DNA from: CAZPQV01 sp964588705
GTDB taxonomy: Bacteria > Bacteroidota > Bacteroidia > Flavobacteriales > Weeksellaceae
NCBI GenBank assembly: GCA_964588705.1
Contig: CAZPQV010000003.1
Location: forward strand, 13,356 to 77,355
Direction: 5' to 3'
Length of the DNA stretch: 64,000 nt
The notes beneath the pieces are model-generated. The model did no database searches. It was not told the origin of the DNA and saw nothing but the letters and a program-made list of their open reading frames with translations. Both the position numbers and the translations under genes were made by a program. Shown here piece by piece: positions 33,683 through 40,874 of the stretch; position 1 is the stretch's first letter, and each line of letters opens with the position of its first letter.

Positions 33683-33690
33683 CAAAAGTA
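33683..33690 (-). promoter_or_regulatory. -7 promoter box of the ABC-F gene
   Basis: TACTTTTG on the minus strand, 36 bases before the ATG at 33646. Confidence 0.5.
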
Positions 33691-33806
33691 CGGATTTTGA
33701 AATTGATGGCTGAAGATTTATTGACACGGAGATCCGAATGGTTTTGCTCTCGAAGATCGAGCGAATTTAGCAGATTCTTGTGCTTTTCCAAGCTATACTG
33801 AACTTG

Positions 33807-33846
33807 TCAAACGAAATCAAACAATTTCAAACCACTTCAAACAATT
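33807..33846 (+). repeat. 10-base tandem repeat (TCAAACnAnT)
   Basis: Four consecutive 10-base units TCAAACGAAA, TCAAACAATT, TCAAACCACT, TCAAACAATT in the 281-base gap between the ABC-F and DUF4230 genes. This gap otherwise holds the ABC-F promoter and a GCCACGAAT-type repeat. Confidence 0.8.
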
Positions 33847-33877
33847 CCCATTTTACGGTCACAAATGCAGCAATCCT

Positions 33878-33897
33878 TATTCGTGAATTCGTGGCAA
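33878..33897. repeat. GCCACGAAT-type repeat, copy 3
   Basis: ATTCGTGAATTCGTGGCAAC, the same core as copy 2, 31 bases before the stop of the DUF4230 gene. Confidence 0.55.
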
Positions 33898-33927
33898 CAA
33901 GAAAAAGGTAATGCAGAACGGAAAAAT

Positions 33928-34671
33928 TTATGCCGAAGCATTCCCATTAAAACTCCCCGGCTTCATCTCAAGCTGTTTCTGCGAATCAGAAATCACAGAA
34001 GGGTTTTCGAGTAAAAAGTTCTTAGAATTCAACAGTTCCGTCATCAAAGTTCTCATCTGTTCTGCAGCAACTTCCGGTAGATGCGACTGTTTTGCAGCCT
34101 CAATCACCTGTTGTTTACTGTTTTGCTGAATTTTAGCCAAATCTTCTTTACTGAAAAGATTGAACAGCTGCTCCTCGATATTGTAGTATTTATAATCGGT
34201 TTCGGTTGAAAGAATTTCCGGCGCCGGAAATTCAGTCAGTTTCACTTTACGGTTAACTTCGTCGATCTCCCATTTCAGTTTTTCAAAATCATAACCTACC
34301 AAAACTTTAGCCTGAACTATAACCAATGCTTTCTTTTTCTGTGGAATAAACTTCCACAATTTCGAACTTTCTTCGTAATTATAAATTTCCTGAAAATGAC
34401 CTTCCGCAGAAACTATTTTAAAAACTTTCCGCATACTTTCCGCAATCGTGTGCGAACTTTCTCGCACTACAGGCGGTTCCGCTTTCAGCTTGCCTGATGC
34501 CAAAAAAGCAATTGTTCCGCCAAGAAGCAATCCCAGTATCAGCATTACCAAAATCATCATTCCGCTTCCCATTGCATTGGGCTGCATGAGTTGGTAAACG
34601 AAAAATCCGAGAATTAAAACACCGAGAATGCCGAGAGACCAAAGAACAATTTTAATTTTTTTTGAGGTCAT
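33928..34671 (-). CDS. DUF4230 membrane-anchored protein
   Basis: Protein of 247 aa with two N-terminal transmembrane helices (residues 8-27 and 36-60, VLWSLGILGVLILGFFVYQL and MMILVMLILGLLLGGTIAFLA). A soluble domain of the DUF4230 type follows: FKIVSAEGHFQEIYNYEES, KALVIVQAKVLVGYDFEKLKWEID, and a helical C-terminal part with EQMRTLMTELL. The fold recalls membrane-attached band-7-like domains. The function is unknown. It stands alone and has a promoter box 15 bases upstream. Confidence 0.85.
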   Translation of the reverse strand: MTSKKIKIVLWSLGILGVLILGFFVYQLMQPNAMGSGMMILVMLILGLLLGGTIAFLASGKLKAEPPVVRESSHTIAESMRKVFKIVSAEGHFQEIYNYEESSKLWKFIPQKKKALVIVQAKVLVGYDFEKLKWEIDEVNRKVKLTEFPAPEILSTETDYKYYNIEEQLFNLFSKEDLAKIQQNSKQQVIEAAKQSHLPEVAAEQMRTLMTELLNSKNFLLENPSVISDSQKQLEMKPGSFNGNASA

Positions 34672-34686
34672 TTTTTAATATTTAAG

Positions 34687-34694
34687 CAAATTTA
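34687..34694 (-). promoter_or_regulatory. -7 promoter box of the DUF4230 gene
   Basis: TAAATTTG on the minus strand, 15 bases before the ATG at 34671. Confidence 0.55.
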
Positions 34695-34794
34695 CTGAAA
34701 TATAAATTCTTGCAAACAATTCAACAAATAGTATGCAAAATTCGGTATAATCTAAAATTAACCAAGAAAATTATCTTAATATTAAATATTCTGC

Positions 34795-34802
34795 TAAATT
34801 TG
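34795..34802 (+). promoter_or_regulatory. -7 promoter box of aqpZ
   Basis: TAAATTTG, 23 bases before the ATG at 34826. Confidence 0.6.
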
Positions 34803-34825
34803 AATAACTAAAAAACATTTAAACT

Positions 34826-35542
34826 ATGGTAAAAAAATTAGCAGCCGAGTTTTTCGGCACGTTTTGGTTGGTATTTGGAGGTTGTGGTGCTGCTGTTTTT
34901 GCAGCAGGTGTTCCTTATATCGGAATCGGACTGTTAGGTGTTGCACTGGCTTTTGGTCTTACGGTGGTAACGATGGCTTATGCCGTTGGTCACATTTCTG
35001 GAGGACATTTCAATCCGGCGGTTACGTTCGGGTTATTGGCAGGCGGACGATTTTCTGCAAAAGAACTACTTCCTTACATTGTGGCACAGGTTGTTGGCGC
35101 AACTGCGGCAGCTGCCTGTCTGTACATCATCCTGAATGGCGCTGGAGCATTTTCTGCTGAAGGTCCCGGTGCATTTGCTACCAACTTCTACGAAATGCCG
35201 GGCTATTACGACCGAAGCTACTCTATGATGGCAGCATTCCTGGCCGAATTTCTGCTTACAGCTTTCTTCCTGATCATCATTATGGGAGCTACTGATAAGT
35301 GGGCGAACGGAAAATTTGCCGGGCTTGCAATCGGTTTGGCACTTACTCTGATTCACCTGATTTCTATCCCAATCACCAACACTTCTGTAAATCCTGCGAG
35401 ATCAACTTCACAGGCGCTGTTTGTAGGTGGTGCGGCGCTGTCGCAGTTGTGGCTGTTTTGGGTTGCCCCTATTTTAGGTGGTATTGCAGGCGGTATTATT
35501 TACAAATATCTGATGCAGAGAACCGATGCCGAAGTAGCATAA
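34826..35542 (+). CDS. aqpZ: aquaporin Z
   Basis: Inner-membrane water channel of 238 aa with six helices. The two pore motifs are NPA at 63-65 ([11 protein letters not shown]) and NPA at 189-191 ([13 protein letters not shown]). The selectivity-filter Arg follows the second NPA (NPAR). The N-terminus [22 protein letters not shown] is typical of AqpZ rather than glycerol facilitators, which carry Asp after the second NPAR. Single gene with its own promoter box and terminator. Confidence 0.95.
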   Translation: MVKKLAAEFFGTFWLVFGGCGAAVFAAGVPYIGIGLLGVALAFGLTVVTMAYAVGHISGGHFNPAVTFGLLAGGRFSAKELLPYIVAQVVGATAAAACLYIILNGAGAFSAEGPGAFATNFYEMPGYYDRSYSMMAAFLAEFLLTAFFLIIIMGATDKWANGKFAGLAIGLALTLIHLISIPITNTSVNPARSTSQALFVGGAALSQLWLFWVAPILGGIAGGIIYKYLMQRTDAEVA

Positions 35543-35564
35543 ACAATTAGAAAATAATCAAAAG

Positions 35565-35595
35565 ATTCCTCGATTCGCTCGGGGAATTTTTATTT
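35565..35595 (+). terminator. terminator of aqpZ
   Basis: ATTCCTCGA-ttcgc-TCGGGGAAT followed by TTTTATTT, 23 bases after the stop. Confidence 0.85.
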
Positions 35596-35596
35596 G

Positions 35597-35710
35597 GGCG
35601 TATCCCTCTCCCACGCTTTTGCAGCACCTTGGGTCGCGCTTTCCGTTCATACTCCTCACGCAGCGGCAAACACAACTTTTGTTGCGGGGTAACCACTGCA
35701 ATCGCTTACG
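35597..35710. repeat. candidate dispersed GC-rich intergenic element
   Basis: A GC-richer stretch starting GGGCGTATCCCTC, with GGGTCGCGCTTTCCG and the inverted pair GCAAACACAACTTTTGTTGC near 35665. From memory, sequences of the form GGGCGT...GGTCGGGCTTTCCG are scattered repeats in many Bacteroidota. It contains no gene and runs to the stop of the LuxE-like gene. Confidence 0.45.
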
Positions 35711-35715
35711 CAGCG

Positions 35716-36780
35716 TTACGTCACCAAAAGACTGCAACCACGAATATCAGAATGATCAATCCTTCCCAAGACCTGAAACTTTGGCGGAAAAGTCCCATAG
35801 TCATTCCGAGCATCGCAAGGAACCTCAAAATCGGTCACCATTTTGCCCAAATCCTGCGTCGCAATAAACGCGCAAGAATGCCGGTTTGCCAAATCAATGA
35901 TATTTATCGCGCCGGTTCTTCCATTTTCGACATATGAAAAGGGATCTTCCGTATTTCGAATCAAAATATGCATCCAGTTTGGAGTTTCATATATATTATC
36001 ACCCAAAGAATACGCCTGGGAAAGCAGTTCCGTCATCGAATACTCTGAGAAAATCCTTTCTGTTCCGAAACCATTCTTTAGAATTCTCAACAGTTCATCT
36101 TTTGTCATTTCTTCCTTTCTTCCTTTCATGCCGCCAGTCTCTATTATTGTAAGGGATTGAGTGGAAGAGTGGTTTAGTGGTGCAGGAAATGAGTCGAGGA
36201 AATCTAACAATGCGAAAGAAACCCCAAATAGAATGACTTTCTTATCTTCTGTCACGCTGAGGCTCTCGAAGCGTTTCAATAATTCAAAAAGTTCAGAATG
36301 ATTATAAAGGAAATATCCGTTCTCCGGTTTACCCGATTTTTTCATCAGAAAATCAACCATATAAATCAGCGAAGAATGCGGATTTTCGGAATAATTGGGC
36401 AACAATCCAAGGAAAATAAAATCTTCCGGCTGTCCAATAAATTGTTCGAAACTTCTATAAATACTCTCTTCGTAAAGCGAAAAATCTGCAATATAATGTT
36501 TGGATCGGTTCAGCATTTGTGTTGTTCCGGAACTTTGGAAATACCGAACATTGTCATTGTGAGCGAAGTCGAACCGCTTGTCTAAAACCTGATGATTTTT
36601 AAACATTTCAATCGGCAGAAAAGGAATTTTCGCAACCTCATTCACTTCCTCAGGATCGATGTTTAAGTAATCTACAAACTTTCTGTAAACCTCGACATTT
36701 TCATACTGATGACGGAATGTTTCCAAGCAGGCAGCCTGGAAATCAGATTCTGTTTTTATATTGAAAATATCCGGTTTCAC
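35716..36780 (-). CDS. LuxE/PaaK-like acyl-protein synthetase (acyltransferase)
   Basis: Protein of 354 aa resembling LuxE, the ATP-dependent acyl-protein synthetase of bioluminescence, and more distantly the PaaK AMP-ligases. The phosphate-binding loop is RYFQSSGTTQ (about 85-94). Further blocks are SLTIIETGGMKGRKEEM and RIFSEYSMTELLSQAY, where adenylating enzymes have their YGxTE-like motif. The end is LGRIDHSDIRGCSLLV, matching the GRxDxxxxRG region. No luxCD-like partner lies nearby. In Flavobacteriia such genes are usual and may load an acyl or aryl carboxylate for envelope or pigment synthesis; the substrate is unknown. Confidence 0.82.
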   Translation of the reverse strand: MKPDIFNIKTESDFQAACLETFRHQYENVEVYRKFVDYLNIDPEEVNEVAKIPFLPIEMFKNHQVLDKRFDFAHNDNVRYFQSSGTTQMLNRSKHYIADFSLYEESIYRSFEQFIGQPEDFIFLGLLPNYSENPHSSLIYMVDFLMKKSGKPENGYFLYNHSELFELLKRFESLSVTEDKKVILFGVSFALLDFLDSFPAPLNHSSTQSLTIIETGGMKGRKEEMTKDELLRILKNGFGTERIFSEYSMTELLSQAYSLGDNIYETPNWMHILIRNTEDPFSYVENGRTGAINIIDLANRHSCAFIATQDLGKMVTDFEVPCDARNDYGTFPPKFQVLGRIDHSDIRGCSLLVT

Positions 36781-36876
36781 GGTGTTTCTCAGAGTTTTAA
36801 CCAGAGTTTCTTTGAGTTCGAAGTAACAATTGCGCCTGCCACTCTGTGAGAACTCTTTTTACTCAGTGAAATTATT

Positions 36877-37647
36877 TTATTTATAGGTTTTCAGTTCAAA
36901 TTCCGTTTGAAATACACCATACGTAAAATAAGAAATCCAGTCGCCAAGGTTAATATATTTTGCAGAATTTTCTCCCGATTTCAAATCCAAAACCATAGGC
37001 AAATGGCGGTGACCGTAAATGAAATAATCAATTTTCTCATTTTTCAGTTTTTCTTTAGAGTAAATAATGAGAAACTCTTTGTCTTCACCCAAAAATTCTT
37101 TATCCTCTTCTCCGGAAATCATTTTATTCTTCAGAGAAAAGTAGAAAGCAATTTTCATCGCAATATCCGGATGCAACCATTTGAAGGCCCATTGTGCCAA
37201 CGGATTGGTAAAGAGTTTTTTCATTCTCTTATAACCTTTGTCGCCCGGACCAAGTCCATCGCCGTGAGCCAGTAAAAACTGTTTGCCGTTGATTTCAAAA
37301 AACTGCTTTTCAAAGAAAACAGTGGCTCCGATTTCTTTTTCAAAATAATCTTTCATCCACAAATCGTGATTTCCGATGAAGAAATAAATCTCAATTCCCG
37401 AGTCTTTTATTTCTGCCAGTTTTCCCAAAACCCTTACAAATCCTTTCGGAACCACATGATTCCACTCGTGCCAGAAATCGAACAAATCACCCATCAGAAA
37501 CAGCACCTGCGCATCCTGCTTTATTTCATCGAGCCAACGGATGAATTTAGCCTCGCGCTCCTTACTTGCAGCAGGATTCGGCGCACCAAAATGCTGGTCC
37601 GATGCAAAGTAGATCTTCTTGTTGGGTTGTAAATTTATCTGTTTCAA
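36877..37647 (-). CDS. lpxH: UDP-2,3-diacylglucosamine diphosphatase LpxH
   Basis: Metallophosphatase of 256 aa that cleaves UDP-2,3-diacylglucosamine to lipid X, the fourth step of lipid A synthesis, at the inner membrane surface. Metal motifs: ASDQHFGAP (15-23), GDLFDFWHEWN (54-64), GNHD, LAHGDGLGPGD and YGHRH. It lacks the cap-helix details needed to separate LpxH from LpxH2 by eye. Translation seems to start at TTG 37647, inside a heptamer repeat; no better start is seen nearby. Confidence 0.87.
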   Translation of the reverse strand: MKQINLQPNKKIYFASDQHFGAPNPAASKEREAKFIRWLDEIKQDAQVLFLMGDLFDFWHEWNHVVPKGFVRVLGKLAEIKDSGIEIYFFIGNHDLWMKDYFEKEIGATVFFEKQFFEINGKQFLLAHGDGLGPGDKGYKRMKKLFTNPLAQWAFKWLHPDIAMKIAFYFSLKNKMISGEEDKEFLGEDKEFLIIYSKEKLKNEKIDYFIYGHRHLPMVLDLKSGENSAKYINLGDWISYFTYGVFQTEFELKTYK

Positions 37648-37668
37648 GTTTCAGGTTTCTAGTTTCAT
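37641..37668 (+). repeat. heptamer array (GTTTCnn) overlapping the lpxH start
   Basis: Four 7-base units GTTTCAA, GTTTCAG, GTTTCTA, GTTTCAT. The first contains the complement of the lpxH TTG start codon. Confidence 0.75.
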
Positions 37669-37687
37669 CCGAATTTTCGGAATAGAG

Positions 37688-37743
37688 GTTTCAAATTTCA
37701 TATTGCTTGTTTCTTCGTGCTGCGAGCTTCAAACTTCGAGCTT
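37688..37743 (+). repeat. degenerate heptamer array (nnnnCTT/nnTTTCn)
   Basis: Eight 7-base units: GTTTCAA, ATTTCAT, ATTGCTT, GTTTCTT, CGTGCTG, CGAGCTT, CAAACTT, CGAGCTT. With the array at 37641 it fills the gap between queD and lpxH. It stops two bases before the queD stop codon. Confidence 0.7.
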
Positions 37744-37744
37744 T

Positions 37745-38188
37745 CTAATTTTCTTCGGCAAACCATTCACCGTAAGAGTTCTCGGTTTCATGAAGTTTCA
37801 GATAAGCCAACTGAACATGATCTGGCAGCCTCTTTTTAATCTTTTCAGCAATGTCGTAAAGCATATTTTCGCAGGTCGGTTGGTAATTACAGTAAATTAC
37901 TTTATGACCTTGATTTTCCAGGTTTTCACCCAAATCTTTATGTGGAGACAGTGCATTAATTAATACTGCGTGATCCCAAACACCCATAATTTCTTCTTTT
38001 ACAATCGTCTTGATATCCCCAAAATCCACCACCATTCCGTTTTTCGGATGGTCTAAATCATTGATGGGCGTTCCTTTCACCGTTACAAAAAGTTTATAGG
38101 AATGTCCGTGCATATTTTTGCATTTCCCGTCGTAATTGTAAAGAACGTGGGCGGTTTCGAAAGTGAAAATTTTGGTGATGCGTATCAT
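37745..38188 (-). CDS. queD: 6-pyruvoyl-tetrahydropterin synthase / QueD-like
   Basis: Makes 6-carboxytetrahydropterin from dihydroneopterin triphosphate in queuosine synthesis. 147 aa from the ATG at 38188. The longer frame upstream is rejected because the promoter box lies there. Zinc ligands are His in FETAHVL and the two His of MHGHSY. The catalytic Cys is in GKCKNMHGH (about residue 23). A -7 box ends five bases before the ATG, so the message is probably leaderless. Biopterin synthesis (PTPS proper) is an alternative that context does not support. Confidence 0.88.
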   Translation of the reverse strand: MIRITKIFTFETAHVLYNYDGKCKNMHGHSYKLFVTVKGTPINDLDHPKNGMVVDFGDIKTIVKEEIMGVWDHAVLINALSPHKDLGENLENQGHKVIYCNYQPTCENMLYDIAEKIKKRLPDHVQLAYLKLHETENSYGEWFAEEN

Positions 38189-38192
38189 TTTG

Positions 38193-38200
38193 CAAAGATA
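38193..38200 (-). promoter_or_regulatory. -7 promoter box of queD (leaderless)
   Basis: TATCTTTG on the minus strand, ending 5 bases before the ATG. The expected start site coincides with the start codon. Confidence 0.55.
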
Positions 38201-38210
38201 ATGAAAGTTG

Positions 38211-38245
38211 GTGAAGCGCGAAGTTGGAAGATGGAAGCCCGAAGT
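38211..38245 (+). repeat. degenerate heptamer array (nnGAAGn)
   Basis: Five 7-base units GTGAAGC, GCGAAGT, TGGAAGA, TGGAAGC, CCGAAGT directly upstream of the queD promoter. Confidence 0.75.
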
Positions 38246-38393
38246 AAAAAAAACGACATAAGTCACATTAGAAAGTCTTAAATGTGTGAAAAAAAGTTCA
38301 AAAAGGTCTTCATCAAAGATGAAAAGAAATAATGTCTCTAAAAAATTGATGTTGAATCTTGAAAAATCCGCAGGAGTGCTCCCTCGTTTTTCC

Positions 38394-38401
38394 TATCTTT
38401 A
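38394..38401 (+). promoter_or_regulatory. possible -7 promoter box of the GH31 gene
   Basis: TATCTTTA, one mismatch to TAnnTTTG, 23 bases before the ATG at 38425. Confidence 0.4.
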
Positions 38402-38424
38402 CAGTTAGTTTTAAACCTATTTAA

Positions 38425-40800
38425 ATGAAAAAATATTTCACCATATTTTATGTGTTTTTCATCAGTATTTCATTAACTGCGCAAAACAGCAACCGTATTT
38501 TCAAAAGTTTCTCTGAAGAAAATCAGGTTTCAAAAATTGAAGTAAACGACGGAACGTATTTCCTGAAATTCTATGATGATGAAATTGTAGAAACAGCATT
38601 TATTCCAACAGGAGAAACCTACAACCCTACTTCTCATGCTGTGGTTTTAAACAAAAAAAATATTGATTTATCCGTTACGGAAAAGCCTGATTTTATCAAT
38701 ATTTCTTCAGAAGATTTAACCGTGAAAATTCAGAAAAATCCTTTTCAAATTTCTTACTATAAAGACGGTGAACTCCTGATTTCGGAGAAAAACGGGTATC
38801 AGAAAAATGAACTCGAAACTATTGATTTCAACCTCACTTCGGATGAAGTTCTTTATGGTGCAGGTTCAAGAGCGGTTGGAATGAACCGCCGAGGAAAACG
38901 CTATCAGCTCTACAACCGTGCACATTATGGTTACGGCGACTACAGCGAGCTGCTGAATTTCACCATGCCTATTGTGCTTTCGAGCAAGCAATATCTGCTT
39001 CATTTCGATAATGCACCTATCGGATATTTGGATTTTGACAGTAAAAAAGATAATACATTGGCATACGAAACCATTTTCGGAAGGAAAGTTTATCAGGTCG
39101 TAACCGGAAAAAACTGGGAAAAACTCATTGAAAATTATACCGACCTCACCGGAAAACAGCCGATGCTTCCTCGCTGGGCGCTCGGAAATTTCTCGAGCAG
39201 ATTTGGTTACCGTTCGCAGAAAGAAACAGTAGAGACCATTCAGAAATTCAGGGATGAAAAAATTCCTGTGGATGCGGTGATTATCGATTTATATTGGTTT
39301 GGGAAAGAAATTCAGGGAACCTTAGGAAATTTTGAATTTGATAAAGAAACCTTTCCACAACCTCAAAAAATGGTGGATGACCTCCGTAAAAATAATGTCG
39401 AAACCATTTTGATTACAGAGCCTTTCGTGCTGAAAACTTCTAAAAAATGGGATGAAGCCATTCAAAAAAGAATATTAGGAAAGAATGATAAAGGCGAAGC
39501 ACACACGTTTGATTTCTATTTCGGAACCGGAGGGATTATCGACATCTACGACCCTAAAGGATACAGTTGGTTTAAAGATATTTACACCGATCTTCTGAAA
39601 ATGAACGTTACCGGAATTTGGGGCGATCTCGGCGAACCGGAAGCACATCCTTCTACAGTCGTTCACGCCAATGGAACGGCCGACGAAGTGCATAATATTT
39701 ACGGCCACGATTGGGCGCGACTGGTGCAGGATGCTTTTCATTCATTCAACTCAAAACTTCGTCCGTTTATTCTGATGCGCGCGGGTTATTCCGGTTCTCA
39801 GCGTTACGGAATTGTGCCTTGGACAGGAGATGTTGGCCGAAGTTGGGGCGGACTGAAATCGCAACCTGAAATTTCACTACAAATGGGAATGCAGGGAATT
39901 GCATTCATGGGAAGTGATTTGGGTGGTTTTGCCGGAGACCATTTTGATGACGAACTGTATGTGCGTTGGCTGCAATACGGTGTTTTCCAACCAATTTACC
40001 GTCCGCACGCCGGAGATGCCGTTCCAAGCGAACCGGTTTTTAGAAATGAAAAAACAAAACAATTATCCAAGAAAGCGATTGAGCTGCGCTATCAGATGCT
40101 GCCATATAATTATCAGTTAATTTATGAAAATTCTGACGACGGAACACCTCTGATGAAGCCACTTTTCTTTGAAGAACCGGATAATAAAGAACTTTTCGCC
40201 TATGCCGATTCCTATTTATGGGGCAACGATTTCTTGGTTTCACCAATCGTGGAAGCAGGTAAGAAAGAACAGAACGTTTATTTTCCTGCCAAATCCAACT
40301 GGTATGATTTCTATACCGGAGAAAAATATTCCGGAGGAAATTTCAAAACAGTAAAAACACACGAAGAATACATTCCGACTTTTGTAAGAGGCGGTGCCAT
40401 TATTCCTTTAGCCAAACCAATGCAGAGCACTAAGGAATACACCGGAAACGATTTAATTCTGAATTATTACTACGATTCATCAGTAAACAAATCCAAAGCA
40501 AAACTGTATAATGACGACGGATTGCTGAACAATGCGGAGAAAGCAGAACAATACGAAGAAATGGAATTTGAAGCTGAATTCGTGAAAAACAGAGTTATTT
40601 TCGAAATGGAATCAGAACTTGGAGATCTTTTTTCAGCTTCCGATAAAACTATAGAACTGAATATTCTTCATCTTCCAAAACAACCAAAATCGGTAAAAAC
40701 GGGTTGGAAACGTTTAAAATACACCTACCAAAACGGAAAAGTAAAAATACCGGTAAAATGGAACAGCGGAAAAGAAAAGAAAATTAAAATCAAATTATAA
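38425..40800 (+). CDS. glycoside hydrolase family 31 alpha-glucosidase
   Basis: Secreted or periplasmic enzyme of 791 aa with signal peptide 1-19 (MKKYFTIFYVFFISISLTA). N-terminal beta-sandwich (about 20-230), then the catalytic barrel. The nucleophile is D401 in GIWGDLGEPEAH and the acid/base is D469 in PWTGDVGRSW. GIAFMGSDLGGFAGD and RPHAGD complete the GH31 signature, and C-terminal beta domains follow (about 640-791). Likely releases glucose from alpha-glucans such as maltodextrin; alpha-xylosidase is possible but less likely. No SusC/SusD pair is adjacent, so it is not in a classical polysaccharide locus. Confidence 0.9.
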   Translation: MKKYFTIFYVFFISISLTAQNSNRIFKSFSEENQVSKIEVNDGTYFLKFYDDEIVETAFIPTGETYNPTSHAVVLNKKNIDLSVTEKPDFINISSEDLTVKIQKNPFQISYYKDGELLISEKNGYQKNELETIDFNLTSDEVLYGAGSRAVGMNRRGKRYQLYNRAHYGYGDYSELLNFTMPIVLSSKQYLLHFDNAPIGYLDFDSKKDNTLAYETIFGRKVYQVVTGKNWEKLIENYTDLTGKQPMLPRWALGNFSSRFGYRSQKETVETIQKFRDEKIPVDAVIIDLYWFGKEIQGTLGNFEFDKETFPQPQKMVDDLRKNNVETILITEPFVLKTSKKWDEAIQKRILGKNDKGEAHTFDFYFGTGGIIDIYDPKGYSWFKDIYTDLLKMNVTGIWGDLGEPEAHPSTVVHANGTADEVHNIYGHDWARLVQDAFHSFNSKLRPFILMRAGYSGSQRYGIVPWTGDVGRSWGGLKSQPEISLQMGMQGIAFMGSDLGGFAGDHFDDELYVRWLQYGVFQPIYRPHAGDAVPSEPVFRNEKTKQLSKKAIELRYQMLPYNYQLIYENSDDGTPLMKPLFFEEPDNKELFAYADSYLWGNDFLVSPIVEAGKKEQNVYFPAKSNWYDFYTGEKYSGGNFKTVKTHEEYIPTFVRGGAIIPLAKPMQSTKEYTGNDLILNYYYDSSVNKSKAKLYNDDGLLNNAEKAEQYEEMEFEAEFVKNRVIFEMESELGDLFSASDKTIELNILHLPKQPKSVKTGWKRLKYTYQNGKVKIPVKWNSGKEKKIKIKL

Positions 40801-40806
40801 TCACAG

Positions 40807-40830
40807 GCCTCGCAAATGCGGGGCTTTTTT
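40807..40830 (+). terminator. terminator of the GH31 gene
   Basis: GCCTCGC-aaat-GCGGGGC followed by six T, seven bases after the stop codon. Confidence 0.85.
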
Positions 40831-40844
40831 CTTTTTAAAATATT

Positions 40845-40852
40845 TATATTTG
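40845..40852 (+). promoter_or_regulatory. -7 promoter box of the second S9 peptidase
   Basis: TATATTTG, 22 bases before the ATG at 40875. Confidence 0.6.
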
Positions 40853-40874
40853 GTTCTTCCGAAAAATTTTATCT

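Noticed and set aside
35716..36780. Bioluminescence (lux) gene
   Set aside because: LuxE-like domain only; no luxA, luxB, luxC or luxD in the neighbourhood.
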